Source: Chitinophagaceae bacterium (GTDB lineage Bacteria > Bacteroidota > Bacteroidia > Chitinophagales > Chitinophagaceae). Taken from it: a stretch of 64,000 bases of DNA. Position numbers and translations under genes: made by a program. Within the stretch, counting starts at the first letter, position 1; the number at the start of each line of letters is the position of its first letter. Under the pieces are notes generated by a model. The model did not search any database. It saw nothing but the letters and a program-made list of their open reading frames with translations, and had not been told where the DNA came from. The DNA lies in assembly GCA_025449935.1 (NCBI GenBank), contig JANWIJ010000097.1:1-64000 (forward strand). Reading direction: 5' to 3'. Below, piece after piece: positions 39,437 to 49,932 of the stretch.

Positions 39437-40369
39437 ATGAGATTGATAGCAGCTTTTTTTAAGATGGTAAGACTGCCCAATCTCTTTTTTATTGCGCTGG
39501 CCCAGGCGCTTTTACAGGTTTGCATTTATCATACCCTGTATAAAGATGCCATTCCTCCCGGCGATACCCGTCATTTTATTTTCCTTGTTTTGGCATCCCT
39601 CTTTATAGCGGCCGCCGGCTACATCATCAATGATTATTTTGATATCAATATTGATGAAGTGAATAAACCGGGCCGGATGGTGGTGGATAAAATTATCAGC
39701 CGTCGATGGGCCATTGCCTGGCACTTTATGCTGAGCATATCTGGTGTGATCCTGACCTTCCTGGCCGTCCCTTTCCTGGAGAAATGGTACCTGGTAGCCG
39801 CCAATATCTGCTGCGTAGCCCTGCTCTGGTTCTATTCAACCAGTTTTAAAAGAAGATTACTGATCGGAAACATTGTTATTTCCCTATTAACAGCCTGGAC
39901 AATCCTGGTCATCTTCTTTTCAAAAGTCTCGCTGGCGGATGCGTTTGGGATGGGCTCCGATACGCATTATAAATTTTTCCGTATTGCTTTTTTATATGCG
40001 GGGTTTGCTTTTATCACTTCGCTGGTGCGGGAAGCTATTAAAGACATGGAAGACCTGCCGGGTGATGTTAGATATGGTTGCAGGACTATGCCAGTTGTGT
40101 GGGGTGTGCATGCAACAAAAGTGTATGTAGCTGTGTGGTTAATTGTATTGCTGGCCATGCTGGTCCTTGTGCAGGTTTATGTATTGCAGTTCAGGTGGTG
40201 GTTGCCGGTGGCGTATAGTTTCATATTGATTATTTTACCCTTGTTATATATTTTTTATAAACTTTTCAAAGCTACTACCGTCCGGCATTTTCACGAGCTG
40301 AGCACCTGGATTAAAGGGGTGATGCTGACGGGGATGCTTTCGATGATCTTTTTTTATTTCCACCTATGA
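39437..40369 (+). CDS. UbiA-family prenyltransferase (geranylgeranylglycerol-phosphate geranylgeranyltransferase-like)
   Basis: NDYFDINIDEVNKPGRMVVDKIISRR and REAIKDMEDLPGD motifs; multiple TM segments. Confidence 0.9.
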   Translation: MRLIAAFFKMVRLPNLFFIALAQALLQVCIYHTLYKDAIPPGDTRHFIFLVLASLFIAAAGYIINDYFDINIDEVNKPGRMVVDKIISRRWAIAWHFMLSISGVILTFLAVPFLEKWYLVAANICCVALLWFYSTSFKRRLLIGNIVISLLTAWTILVIFFSKVSLADAFGMGSDTHYKFFRIAFLYAGFAFITSLVREAIKDMEDLPGDVRYGCRTMPVVWGVHATKVYVAVWLIVLLAMLVLVQVYVLQFRWWLPVAYSFILIILPLLYIFYKLFKATTVRHFHELSTWIKGVMLTGMLSMIFFYFHL

Positions 40370-40929
40370 ACAAAATAATCCTCGCCTCCCAATCTCCAAG
40401 ACGTAAACAACTCCTCGAATGGGCCGAAGTTCCTTTTGACGTGGTGGTGAAAGAAACAGATGAGCATTTCCCTCCCGGGCTTTCGCCGGAAGATGTAGCG
40501 GTTTATATTGCCAGGAATAAAGCCCTGGCCGTCCAGGAAGGACGAACCGGCGATGAAATAATATTGGCAGCAGATACCATCGTAGTGCTGGGGGACAACA
40601 TCATTGGCAAACCTGTACACCGCGAAGATGCCATCAGTATGTTGCTGGCGCTATCGGGCGACAAACACCGTGTAGTCACCGGTGTGGTGATCCGGAAAGG
40701 AGACCAGGAAGTTGCTTTTGCAGATACCACCGAAGTCGAATTTCATGATCTTACTGTAAAGGATCTTGAATTCTATGTAGATAAATACAAACCATATGAT
40801 AAAGCAGGTGCCTATGCGATACAGGAATGGATCGGCGTAGTAGGTATCAAATCTGTCCGGGGTGATTTTTACAATGTAATGGGATTACCCGTAAGCCGGG
40901 TGCTGAAAGCGTTAAAAACGATGATTTGA
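40366..40929 (+). CDS. maf: Maf-family nucleoside triphosphate pyrophosphatase
   Basis: IILASQSPRRKQLLEWA; ILAADTIVVL; YDKAGAYAIQEW; 4-bp ATGA overlap with the UbiA gene. Confidence 0.94.
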   Translation: MNKIILASQSPRRKQLLEWAEVPFDVVVKETDEHFPPGLSPEDVAVYIARNKALAVQEGRTGDEIILAADTIVVLGDNIIGKPVHREDAISMLLALSGDKHRVVTGVVIRKGDQEVAFADTTEVEFHDLTVKDLEFYVDKYKPYDKAGAYAIQEWIGVVGIKSVRGDFYNVMGLPVSRVLKALKTMI

Positions 40930-41025
40930 TGGTGATATAACGGAAAGAAAACCGGTACCCGTTATTAGCTTTAGGAACAGCAGGCATTCATTTTTGGGCC
41001 GCAATTCTTAAACGTTCAAATCATC

Positions 41026-42279
41026 ATGACAGAAAGGTTGCTCCAGTTCATCTGGCAATTTCAATATTTCAATCAAGGAGAGTTGCATACCGCCGGGGGC
41101 GAAGCCATGGAGGTTCTTTTTCCGGGACAGTTGAATACTAACCAGGGTCCCGATTTTATCAATGCTAAAATAAAGATAGCCGGAACTACCTGGGCGGGCA
41201 GCGTGGAGCTGCACATCTATGCATCCGGCTGGGACAAACACCAGCATGGTCTGGATAAAAACTATAATAATGTCATACTGCATGTGGTGTGGGAGAATGA
41301 TTTGAAGGAGGAGGCTATTCCTGTTTTGGAACTCAAAGAAAGAGTGTCAAAGATTTTATTGCAGCGGTACGGGGAATTGATGAATGCTGCCTCATTTATC
41401 CCCTGCGAAAAAATGATCGGCACCGTACGGGACCTTACCTGGAAAAGCTGGAAAGACCGCCTGGTTGCCGAAAGGCTGATAAGAAAGGCAGCCAACATAG
41501 AAGACTATTTGCAGCAAAACAATTATCATTGGGAAGAAACATTCTGGTGGCTGCTCGCGAGAAATTTCGGGACTAAAGTGAATTCTGACGGATTTGAAGC
41601 AATGGCCCGTTCTATTCCGTTAACGATACTTTCGAAACATAAAAACCAGGTACTTAAACTTGAAGCATTATTTCTGGGACAGGCCGGGCTGCTGCAGGAG
41701 AAATTCAGAGATGATTACCCGCTGCTGTTACAGAAGGAATATACATTCTATAAGAATAAGTTGGGCCTCCAGCCAACCAGGAGCCCCGTTTTTTTTCTCC
41801 GGATGCGACCGGGCAATTTTCCCACTATCCGCCTGGCGCAACTGGCGATGCTCGTGCATGAATCAGCGCATTTATTCTCTAAAATTAAGGGAGCAAACGC
41901 ATTAAAGGAAGTGAAAGCCTGGCTGGATGTGACCGCCAACGATTACTGGCATTATCATTACCGGTTTGATGAGCCTTCTCCATTCAAAAAGAAAAATCTT
42001 GGGGATGCAATGGTTGATAACATCATCATCAATACAGTGGTCCCGGTGTTGTTTGCATATGGCAACTACCAGGACGAACAAAAATACAGGGAGAAGGCCC
42101 TGGACTGGCTGGAGAAAACGACAGGTGAGAATAACAGTATCACAAAAGGGTTTCAGCAAATAGGCGTAGAAAATAGAAACGCTTTTGACAGCCAGGCCCT
42201 GATAGAACTGGAAACCCGGTACTGCAATAACAAGAAATGCCTTTCATGCGGAATTGGGAATGCGATTCTGAAGAATTAG
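41026..42279 (+). CDS. DUF2851 family protein
   Basis: MTERLLQFIWQFQYFNQGELHTAGGEAMEVLFPGQLNTNQGPDF...; C-terminal CNNKKCLSCGIG. Confidence 0.88.
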   Translation: MTERLLQFIWQFQYFNQGELHTAGGEAMEVLFPGQLNTNQGPDFINAKIKIAGTTWAGSVELHIYASGWDKHQHGLDKNYNNVILHVVWENDLKEEAIPVLELKERVSKILLQRYGELMNAASFIPCEKMIGTVRDLTWKSWKDRLVAERLIRKAANIEDYLQQNNYHWEETFWWLLARNFGTKVNSDGFEAMARSIPLTILSKHKNQVLKLEALFLGQAGLLQEKFRDDYPLLLQKEYTFYKNKLGLQPTRSPVFFLRMRPGNFPTIRLAQLAMLVHESAHLFSKIKGANALKEVKAWLDVTANDYWHYHYRFDEPSPFKKKNLGDAMVDNIIINTVVPVLFAYGNYQDEQKYREKALDWLEKTTGENNSITKGFQQIGVENRNAFDSQALIELETRYCNNKKCLSCGIGNAILKN

Positions 42280-42704
42280 CTCCAGGCTCCCCAATCGACG
42301 CTTACTTCAATATCCGGGTGAATGCTTAATCGTACCGGGCAGGTATTGCCGGTGTTTCTAAGGATCGTTTTCGTTTTTTCCTCAATTTCTTTGAGCGGAT
42401 CCGGAATATGAAATGTTAATTCTATACCGCCAACCCTCCGTGGGTCAGGTTTCATTTTTTTTAATACTTCAACCTTTATGTTATCCAGGTCAAAGCCCAT
42501 GCTTCTTGCCTTAATCCCCATCACCGTTATCATACAGGTGGCAAGGCTGGTTGCCATCAGGTCGGTAGGAGAGAATCGCTCTCCCTTCCCGTTGTTATCG
42601 GTCGGGGCATCTGTTTCAAAATGGCTGCCGCTTTTCAGGTGGGTACAGGTCGTCCGCAGGGCGCCGGTATAAACAACTGTGGATGTCATTATCAATTTTT
42701 GCAC
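42276..42704 (-). CDS. OsmC-family protein
   Basis: GERFSPTDLMATSLATCMITVMGIKA; two-Cys OsmC pattern. Confidence 0.9.
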   Translation of the reverse strand: MQKLIMTSTVVYTGALRTTCTHLKSGSHFETDAPTDNNGKGERFSPTDLMATSLATCMITVMGIKARSMGFDLDNIKVEVLKKMKPDPRRVGGIELTFHIPDPLKEIEEKTKTILRNTGNTCPVRLSIHPDIEVSVDWGAWS

Positions 42705-42801
42705 TAAATTTACGTTATTAACTAAGAGTAAAAGGATTAAAGGAGTATTCTCCCTTTTCTTTTCTCATTAATTGGCTTTGCTTTAATCAAATAGTATCTA
42801 C

Positions 42802-43623
42802 GTGAAGAAAATCACCCTCACTGCATTGCTTGCAACGATCGTCATTGCATCATCGGCGCAGGACTCAACCTCAAAAAAAAGCCCCGCTAAAACGGATAAA
42901 AAAGAATCCAGGCGGGAAAAGGTAAACCAGTTGATACGCCAGGCAGAGGAAGGGGTACTTATATACAGCCGGCAAAGCATTTTTGGCCTGCAGTTCCGTA
43001 CCAATGGGTATGGCATGTTTTATGAACTGGGCAGGATGAAAAGTAACCGGAAGACGAATATTTACCGGATTGACATTACAGAGATCAAGCACCAGAAAGA
43101 AGAAAAAACACAATTGGGTGGTAACGGGTTTGTTTTTTTTGGCAATCCTTTTATCTACGGCAAGATCAATAATTTTTACCAGGTAACCCTGGGCTTTGGC
43201 CAGCAGTATATACTTGGCCAGAAAGGAAATAAAAACGGGGTTGCCGTCTCTGCTGTTTACAACGGCGGGTTAGCGATAGGATTATTAAGACCCTATTACC
43301 TGGAAGTCCAGGATCCTTCTACCGGTTCCAACCGGACCATCAAATATTCAGAGGCAGACAAGGATTTGTTTCTCGGACCTACTATTGTTGGCGGCGGCGG
43401 ATTGGGAAAAGGCTGGGGTGAAATGAAAATGAAGCCCGGTGCTTTTGCAAAAGCTGCCTTGCGGTTTGACTATGGTCGTTTTAATGAAGCCGTTTCGGGA
43501 ATTGAAGTAGGATTGAGCGCTGAATTCTATGGTGACAAAATTCAGATCATGGCCAACCAGCCAAAGGATAAACAATATTTTGTACAGGGATACATTGCCC
43601 TGATTTTTGGCCGGCGCAAGTAA
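42802..43623 (+). CDS. Hypothetical secreted/outer-membrane protein
   Basis: Signal peptide (GTG start), amphipathic beta-rich body. Confidence 0.7.
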   Translation: MKKITLTALLATIVIASSAQDSTSKKSPAKTDKKESRREKVNQLIRQAEEGVLIYSRQSIFGLQFRTNGYGMFYELGRMKSNRKTNIYRIDITEIKHQKEEKTQLGGNGFVFFGNPFIYGKINNFYQVTLGFGQQYILGQKGNKNGVAVSAVYNGGLAIGLLRPYYLEVQDPSTGSNRTIKYSEADKDLFLGPTIVGGGGLGKGWGEMKMKPGAFAKAALRFDYGRFNEAVSGIEVGLSAEFYGDKIQIMANQPKDKQYFVQGYIALIFGRRK

Positions 43624-43641
43624 CTAAAGTATTTTTGCCTG

Positions 43642-44562
43642 ATGATTGAACTCCCTGTTGTTTCTCCCCTTACCGAAAAAGAAACCAAGGTAAAAAAGCC
43701 TGACTGGCTCCGGGTGAAACTACCTATTGGCGAAAGCTACAGGCATGTCCGGCAACTGGTCGACAGCCACAAACTTCATACTATCTGCGAAAGCGGGAAT
43801 TGCCCAAACATGGGTGAATGCTGGGGGGCAGGCACTGCAACGTTCATGATACTTGGCAATACCTGCACGCGAAGCTGTGGCTTTTGCGCTGTGGCAACAG
43901 GAAGACCCGAAGCGGTGGATTGGGATGAACCTCAACGGGTGGCAGAAGCCATACACCTGATGAAAGTAAAACATGCTGTGATTACTTCTGTTGACCGGGA
44001 TGAATTGGCGGATGGGGGCTCTGTGATTTGGAACAATACCATCAAAGCTGTTAAGGCACTTAACCCGGCTACAACGCTCGAAACCCTGATCCCCGATTTC
44101 AAAGGAAAGAAAGATGATATCCGGCGAATAATTGAAGCAGCACCAGAAGTGGTTAGTCATAATATTGAAACAGTTGAAAGATTGACCCGCCAGGTTCGTA
44201 TCCAGGCTAAGTACTGGCGGAGCATGGAGGTGATCCGGGAACTCAAAGCAGGAGGTATGCGAACCAAAAGCGGCATCATGCTGGGTCTGGGCGAAACGAA
44301 AGATGAGGTGGTGCAAACCATGCATGACCTGCAGGCAAACGGATGTGACGTAATAACGATTGGCCAATATCTTCAGCCTACCAAAAAACATTTACCTGTA
44401 CATCGTTTTGTTCATCCTGATGAATTTGCCGGGTACCGGGAGATTGGATACCAGCTTGGACTTGACTATGTGGAAAGCGGGCCATTGGTGCGTTCTTCCT
44501 ACCACAGTGAAAGGCATGTGTTTGCGGGATTGGGAAGGAAAGAGTGGGAGGCAAGCCGATAG
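43642..44562 (+). CDS. lipA: Lipoyl synthase
   Basis: [13 protein letters not shown] and [13 protein letters not shown] radical-SAM motifs. Confidence 0.97.
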   Translation: MIELPVVSPLTEKETKVKKPDWLRVKLPIGESYRHVRQLVDSHKLHTICESGNCPNMGECWGAGTATFMILGNTCTRSCGFCAVATGRPEAVDWDEPQRVAEAIHLMKVKHAVITSVDRDELADGGSVIWNNTIKAVKALNPATTLETLIPDFKGKKDDIRRIIEAAPEVVSHNIETVERLTRQVRIQAKYWRSMEVIRELKAGGMRTKSGIMLGLGETKDEVVQTMHDLQANGCDVITIGQYLQPTKKHLPVHRFVHPDEFAGYREIGYQLGLDYVESGPLVRSSYHSERHVFAGLGRKEWEASR

Positions 44563-44612
44563 TCCTGGGTCTGGCTGCGGCCCCGGTGGTTTGAAATTTG
44601 TTATTTGGAACC

Positions 44613-45614
44613 ATGCAAAAAATACTTTTCAATTCTACAATAATTCTCACTGTTTTTTTTGCGATCCCGTCGGTTTCATTTGGGCAACTGCAATGGAAAA
44701 ACGTTGACACGCTATTTCAGCCATTACCAGCTTCCATGCATATTTACAAAACCACCGGGTTGCTGGATGGTAAACCCAATATTGCCTACTACGTGGAAGC
44801 AGATCTCTCTGCACGTGAATTATCCTTTATTGCGGATACGGCATACAACGGCAGATTGACTCCCTCGCAGTTTTTCAGGAAGGCTCAGGAGGGAAATCTG
44901 AGTTTTGATGAACAGTTCCGCCTACCGGTCCTGGTAGTTAACACGACATTTTTTTCATTTGCAACAAACCAGAATCTCAACGTCGTGATCAATAATGGAC
45001 GTTTGCTGGCTCATAATGTGCACAGCCTGCCGGGCAGGGGCAAGGATACATTAACCTATCGCCATCCTTATGGCAGCGCGATCGGGATCAGCAAAAAACG
45101 AAAAGCCGATATAGCCTGGGTGTTGACTGACTCCACTAAACAAGATGCATTTGCAAGCCAGTCACCGGTTGGATTAGTAAGAGATGTTGTGACGCATTAT
45201 GATTTCAAGTACGCAAAGACGAGGGGGCCATTCCGTAAATGGAACGTTGTAACCGCGGTAGGTGGTGGACCTGTCCTGGTACAGTACGGAGAAGTAAAGA
45301 TCACTAACAACGAAGAATGGAAATTTGCCGGAAACGCGGTCAACGATAAACATCCGCGTACAGCAATGGGTTATACCCCGGATGGGAAATTGATCGTACT
45401 GGTCGTAGAAGGAAGGCACCCGGGAACGGCCGAAGGCGCATCGCTTACACAGCTTGCACAAATGTTAAAGGATATAGGTTGCGAAGAGGCACTTAATCTT
45501 GATGGTGGAGGAAGCAGTTGTATGCTGATCAATGGAAAGGAAACGATCAAAGTTTCTGATGCAGGCGGCCAGCGGCCGGTGCCGGCTGTGTTTATGATTA
45601 AATGGAAGAAATAG
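44613..45614 (+). CDS. Phosphodiester glycosidase (NAGPA) domain protein, secreted
   Basis: PRTAMGYTPDGKLIVLVVEGRHPG, EALNLDGGGSSCMLINGK; start at MQKILFNS. Confidence 0.87.
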   Translation: MQKILFNSTIILTVFFAIPSVSFGQLQWKNVDTLFQPLPASMHIYKTTGLLDGKPNIAYYVEADLSARELSFIADTAYNGRLTPSQFFRKAQEGNLSFDEQFRLPVLVVNTTFFSFATNQNLNVVINNGRLLAHNVHSLPGRGKDTLTYRHPYGSAIGISKKRKADIAWVLTDSTKQDAFASQSPVGLVRDVVTHYDFKYAKTRGPFRKWNVVTAVGGGPVLVQYGEVKITNNEEWKFAGNAVNDKHPRTAMGYTPDGKLIVLVVEGRHPGTAEGASLTQLAQMLKDIGCEEALNLDGGGSSCMLINGKETIKVSDAGGQRPVPAVFMIKWKK

Positions 45615-45673
45615 CTGTGTAGTTTAAGGTCTAACGTTAGTGAAGTTTCCTAGTTTTCGCTTTCGCATTTCGT

Positions 45674-46630
45674 TCAGTCCCACACCAGCGCACTGGCACC
45701 AAGTATTGCTGCATCCGCTTCTTTTAATTCACTGAACATCACTTTGACCTTGTTCCTGAATATCTGGATCAGGTTGGCTTCCATCGTCTCACGGGTGGGA
45801 TTCATGATCAGGTCTCCTGCCTTGGTCAGACCCCCAAATAATACAATCGCTTCAGGTGAAGAGAACATCACGAAATTGGCGAGTGCTTCCCCCAGAATCT
45901 GCCCGGTGAATTCAAAAATCTGGTTGGCAATTTTATCTCCTTTCAGTGCACACTCATACACGGTCTGGCTGGTGATGAGGTCGTTGATACTGTAATCCCT
46001 CAATAAGCTTTCTTCTTTCGGGTGTTGTGTGAGCAGTTCCAGCGCGGTTTCCCTGACACCGGTAGCTGATGCATAAGACTCGAGCGAACCTCTCAGACCA
46101 GTTCCCGGGTGAAGTCTTCCGCCCGGCCGGATAATGGTATGACCCAGTTCACCGGCGAATCCATCATGCCCCAGTACAATTTTACCGTCAATCACAATCC
46201 CGCTTCCCACGCCCGTACCAAGGGTGATCGTAATAAAATGCTTCATGCCCCTGGCGCAACCGTACATCATTTCACCCATGGCAGCTGCATTGGCATCATT
46301 GGTCAATTTTACTTTGAGACCAAATTTTTCAGCCACCATTTTTGCAAGGGGTATGATGCCTCTCCATTTTAGGTTGGCAGCATATTCAATATTACCCGTA
46401 TAATAATTTCCGTTGGGGGCACCAATACCAATACCGGCAAATTGACTTACCCCGCCTGCTTTTTCAATCAGCGGCATGAGTTTGTCATGCAGGTCATCAA
46501 TAAATCCCTGCACACTATCGTGCTCGTTGGTCAGTAACCTGTCCTGCACCAGGATGTGTCCGGCGCGGTCAACCACACCAAACTTCGTGTTGGTGCCGCC
46601 AATATCAATACCAATAGCGAGATCTGCCAT
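45674..46630 (-). CDS. ROK-family protein (glucokinase-like)
   Basis: AIGIDIGGTNTKFGVVD, FAGELGHTII, LESYASATGV; Cys-zinc motif not conserved. Confidence 0.92.
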   Translation of the reverse strand: MADLAIGIDIGGTNTKFGVVDRAGHILVQDRLLTNEHDSVQGFIDDLHDKLMPLIEKAGGVSQFAGIGIGAPNGNYYTGNIEYAANLKWRGIIPLAKMVAEKFGLKVKLTNDANAAAMGEMMYGCARGMKHFITITLGTGVGSGIVIDGKIVLGHDGFAGELGHTIIRPGGRLHPGTGLRGSLESYASATGVRETALELLTQHPKEESLLRDYSINDLITSQTVYECALKGDKIANQIFEFTGQILGEALANFVMFSSPEAIVLFGGLTKAGDLIMNPTRETMEANLIQIFRNKVKVMFSELKEADAAILGASALVWD

Positions 46631-46640
46631 AAGAATTTTA

Positions 46641-48299
46641 TTAATGTCCGCCGCTGCTTACTTCCGCATCATAATCAATCCCCTGTTTTTTCAAAATTCC
46701 TTTTACTGCAAAAGCAAAGAATGCCAGGTAACCAAAACATAATGCAGCGATGATGTACGACTGGTGAATACCCATTATATCGGCAAGCTTGCCCTGGATC
46801 GGGGGTATAATACCACCTCCAAGGATCATCATGATCAGGAAAGCGGATCCCTGGGATGTATATTTCCCGATACCCGCAATTGCCAGGCTGAATATACAGG
46901 GCCACATGATCGAACATACCAGGCCACCGCTCAGGAATGCATAAATAGCCACCGTACCCGTAGTCATCAGTCCGATCACCATGGCAACAATTCCAAGCAG
47001 GCTAAAGATCAGCATGGTTCTCGCCGGCTTGTCCTTACTAAGGTAGGAAGCAGCGATCTGTACCAATACACAAATCACATAAAAATACAGGGGCTTCATA
47101 TTATATTTTGCCAGGGTGTTAATCCCGATGAGGATTCCAAAGGCAACCAGGGGCACCACAAACTGTAATATTGTTTTTGTATTCTTTTTCAGGTTAAAAG
47201 CACTGATGGCACCTGTCCACCGGCCGATCATCAAACTGCCCCAGTACATAACAATAAATGGAGTGGCTTCCGAGGCTGAATGTGAGCCAAAGCTTTCCTG
47301 TCTCAATAATTCTCCCAGGTTACTGCCGATGGCGACTTCCACACCCACATACACAAAAATGGCGAGCATTCCCAGGACAAGCTGCGGGTATTGCATGGCA
47401 CCCCAACCTTCTGGTTTTTTCCTGGCACTGGTATTGGCAATAATCAACCCGGCAACAACGACCAGCAGCGCCCCGATCAACCATTTTAACCGGTATGATT
47501 CCATCGCATGTTTTTCATCAGCAGTCGCATTCGTAAGATCGGTTTTGTAACTGTCAAAAACGGGTACAAACATCACAACGAGCAGTACCGTCATGATGAG
47601 TAATGTATAAAGTGCCTTATTCGCTTTCTCTGTTTTTTCCAGCAATTTCCCCGATGGCACTTTCTTTGAGAAATAGAACATAGCGGCAGCGCCGATAAAA
47701 AGGATACCTACAAACATGTATAGCTGGATCACTTTTGACAAACTCAGCGCGGCAATCTTTTCATCAGTAATTGCCGCCGTTGTTCCAAATAGTGCAAATG
47801 CCACCACCAACGGCCCTATGGAAGTACCAAAAGAATTCACACCACCGCCGAGGTTGACCCGGCTGGTGCCCGTGGCAGGGTCGCCCAGCGAGATGGCAAA
47901 TGGTTGCGCGGCTGTTTGTTGTAAGGAGAACCCAAGCGCAACAATAAAGAGACCCATCAGCATTCCGCCGAAACTGTTCCCGTTAACTGCCACGATCATG
48001 GCTGCTGCGCCCAGGGCGGAAAAGAGCAGGCCATACACAATACTGTTTTTGAAACCCCATTTGCCCACCAGGTCCTTGCCGCCGAAGGCGCCATAGGCAA
48101 ACAGGGCCAAAGCACCTATGTAGTAAGCGGTATAAAAAGCAAAATCTATCAGCTGGCTCTGGAACTGGTCAAGGTGAAAATAATGTTTGCAAAAGGGAAT
48201 AAACACACTATTACCGGCTGCAATAAAACCCCAGAAGAAGAATACTGTGACTAAAGTACCTAGTGCGCCGTAATTAGTGGGTTGTTTGGGTTGAGTCAT
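46641..48299 (-). CDS. Sugar MFS transporter (FucP/glucose-galactose-like)
   Basis: [45 protein letters not shown]; 12+ TM segments; next to ROK kinase. Confidence 0.92.
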   Translation of the reverse strand: MTQPKQPTNYGALGTLVTVFFFWGFIAAGNSVFIPFCKHYFHLDQFQSQLIDFAFYTAYYIGALALFAYGAFGGKDLVGKWGFKNSIVYGLLFSALGAAAMIVAVNGNSFGGMLMGLFIVALGFSLQQTAAQPFAISLGDPATGTSRVNLGGGVNSFGTSIGPLVVAFALFGTTAAITDEKIAALSLSKVIQLYMFVGILFIGAAAMFYFSKKVPSGKLLEKTEKANKALYTLLIMTVLLVVMFVPVFDSYKTDLTNATADEKHAMESYRLKWLIGALLVVVAGLIIANTSARKKPEGWGAMQYPQLVLGMLAIFVYVGVEVAIGSNLGELLRQESFGSHSASEATPFIVMYWGSLMIGRWTGAISAFNLKKNTKTILQFVVPLVAFGILIGINTLAKYNMKPLYFYVICVLVQIAASYLSKDKPARTMLIFSLLGIVAMVIGLMTTGTVAIYAFLSGGLVCSIMWPCIFSLAIAGIGKYTSQGSAFLIMMILGGGIIPPIQGKLADIMGIHQSYIIAALCFGYLAFFAFAVKGILKKQGIDYDAEVSSGGH

Positions 48300-48506
48300 G
48301 GCAATCGTTTAGTATTTGATAAGGTGTTGAAAATAGAACAAATTTTGTTTCAAATGAAAAATAGCTGCTCTGCTGTTAACAGCTTGTATAAAAAATTGGT
48401 CAGGGCTGTTAGGGGTATTTTGAAAACACCCGTTAATCTTTCTGTTTTCATTTTTGCCGTCAGGAATAAACCCCTTAATTTCAGAGTAAATCTTGTTGCA
48501 TAAAAA

Positions 48507-49928
48507 ATGGAGATTATTCACGTAGCAGCCGAATGTTATCCCGTGGCAAAAGCCGGGGGGTTGGGTGATGTGGTGGGCGCATTGCCAAAATACCAGGCAG
48601 AGCTCGGGCATGTTGCGAAAGTGGTAATGCCCATGTACCGCACAAAATTCTTGTATGAAAACGAATGGGAACTGGTGCACGAGGGAGGACAACACCTGGG
48701 CCCGCATTTTTTTCACTATAGTATTATCAGGGAGAAAACAAATAAACTCGGGTTTGATCTTTTTCTCGTTGATATAAACGGCCTGCTGGATCGCGAAAAG
48801 ATTTATGGATATGATGATGATACGGAAAGGTTCCTGTCTTTCCAGGTAGCCGTGTGCGACTGGATTAATAAATGGCAGCATAGCCCTGATGTGATACATT
48901 GTCATGATCACCATACGGCGCTGATTCCTTTTATGATGAAGTATTGCCTGGAGTTCCGGCAAAAACTGGCAGGGGTGCCAAGTGTCTTTACCGTACACAA
49001 TGCACAATACCAGGGATGGATCAGCTGGGACAAATATTATTACCTGCCGGCCTTTGACAGCTGGAAATGGGGAATGCTGGATTGGGATAAAACCATTAAC
49101 CCCATGGCATCCGCTGTAAAGTGTGCCTGGAAAGTAACCACGGTCAGCAGCAGTTACCTGCACGAATTGAAAGATACCGCCAATGGACTTGAAAAATTAT
49201 TTGACTATGAACAGGGCAAAAGCCTGGGCATATTAAATGGTATCGATACACAGGTATGGGACCCGCTGACTGATACCATGATTGCAAAAAACTACGATAA
49301 GGAATTAGTGATAAAAGGGAAACGGAAAAATAAGAAAGAACTGGCGGGCAGGTTTGGATTAGACCCGGACAAACCCCTGATATCTTTTGTAGGCAGGCTG
49401 GTCAATGAAAAAGCGGCGGATCTTTTGCCGGATGCCATCAGCCAGTCGATTTATCAGCATCATGGCCATGCGAATTTCCTGGTCCTGGGCTCCGGTGACC
49501 CGGTACTGGAGGATAAATTGGACCAGATGAAACACCAGTTTAATGGTTATTATAATTCGTATATCGGGTACAGTGAGCCGCTCAGTCATCTTATCTATGC
49601 AGGCTCTGATTTTTTATTAATGCCAAGCCGGGTGGAGCCCTGCGGCCTGAACCAGATGTATGCCCTTCGTTATGGAACCGTACCAATGGTTAGAAATATT
49701 GGGGGGTTGCGGGATACAGTAACAGACATGGGAGACTGGCAGGGTACGGGCATTCGTTTTGACCAGGCTTCAGTTGGGGACATTACCTATTCGGTCGGCA
49801 GGGCTATTGACCTTTACCAGAATAAACCTGACCTTTATAACTGGATGCGCGGGCATATGATGACAATTGATCATTCATGGGACAGTTCTGCACAACAATA
49901 CATCGATCTGTATAAGTCATTGAAATAA
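48507..49928 (+). CDS. glgA: Glycogen synthase (GT5)
   Basis: HVAAECYPVAKAGGLGDVVGALPKY; PSRVEPCGLNQMYALRYGTVPMVR. Confidence 0.96.
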   Translation: MEIIHVAAECYPVAKAGGLGDVVGALPKYQAELGHVAKVVMPMYRTKFLYENEWELVHEGGQHLGPHFFHYSIIREKTNKLGFDLFLVDINGLLDREKIYGYDDDTERFLSFQVAVCDWINKWQHSPDVIHCHDHHTALIPFMMKYCLEFRQKLAGVPSVFTVHNAQYQGWISWDKYYYLPAFDSWKWGMLDWDKTINPMASAVKCAWKVTTVSSSYLHELKDTANGLEKLFDYEQGKSLGILNGIDTQVWDPLTDTMIAKNYDKELVIKGKRKNKKELAGRFGLDPDKPLISFVGRLVNEKAADLLPDAISQSIYQHHGHANFLVLGSGDPVLEDKLDQMKHQFNGYYNSYIGYSEPLSHLIYAGSDFLLMPSRVEPCGLNQMYALRYGTVPMVRNIGGLRDTVTDMGDWQGTGIRFDQASVGDITYSVGRAIDLYQNKPDLYNWMRGHMMTIDHSWDSSAQQYIDLYKSLK

Positions 49929-49932
49929 ACGA

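Noticed and set aside
43720-44391. 223-aa minus-strand ORF inside lipA
   Set aside because: Antisense to a highly conserved radical-SAM gene; composition consistent with reverse-frame translation.
46764-47550. Plus-strand ORFs (134 and 144 aa) antisense to the sugar MFS transporter
   Set aside because: Antisense to a confident transmembrane transporter gene; no motifs.
48309-49163. 284-aa minus-strand ORF opposite the start of glgA
   Set aside because: Fully antisense to a confident glgA CDS; no recognisable motif or low-complexity-free domain. Chance ORF.
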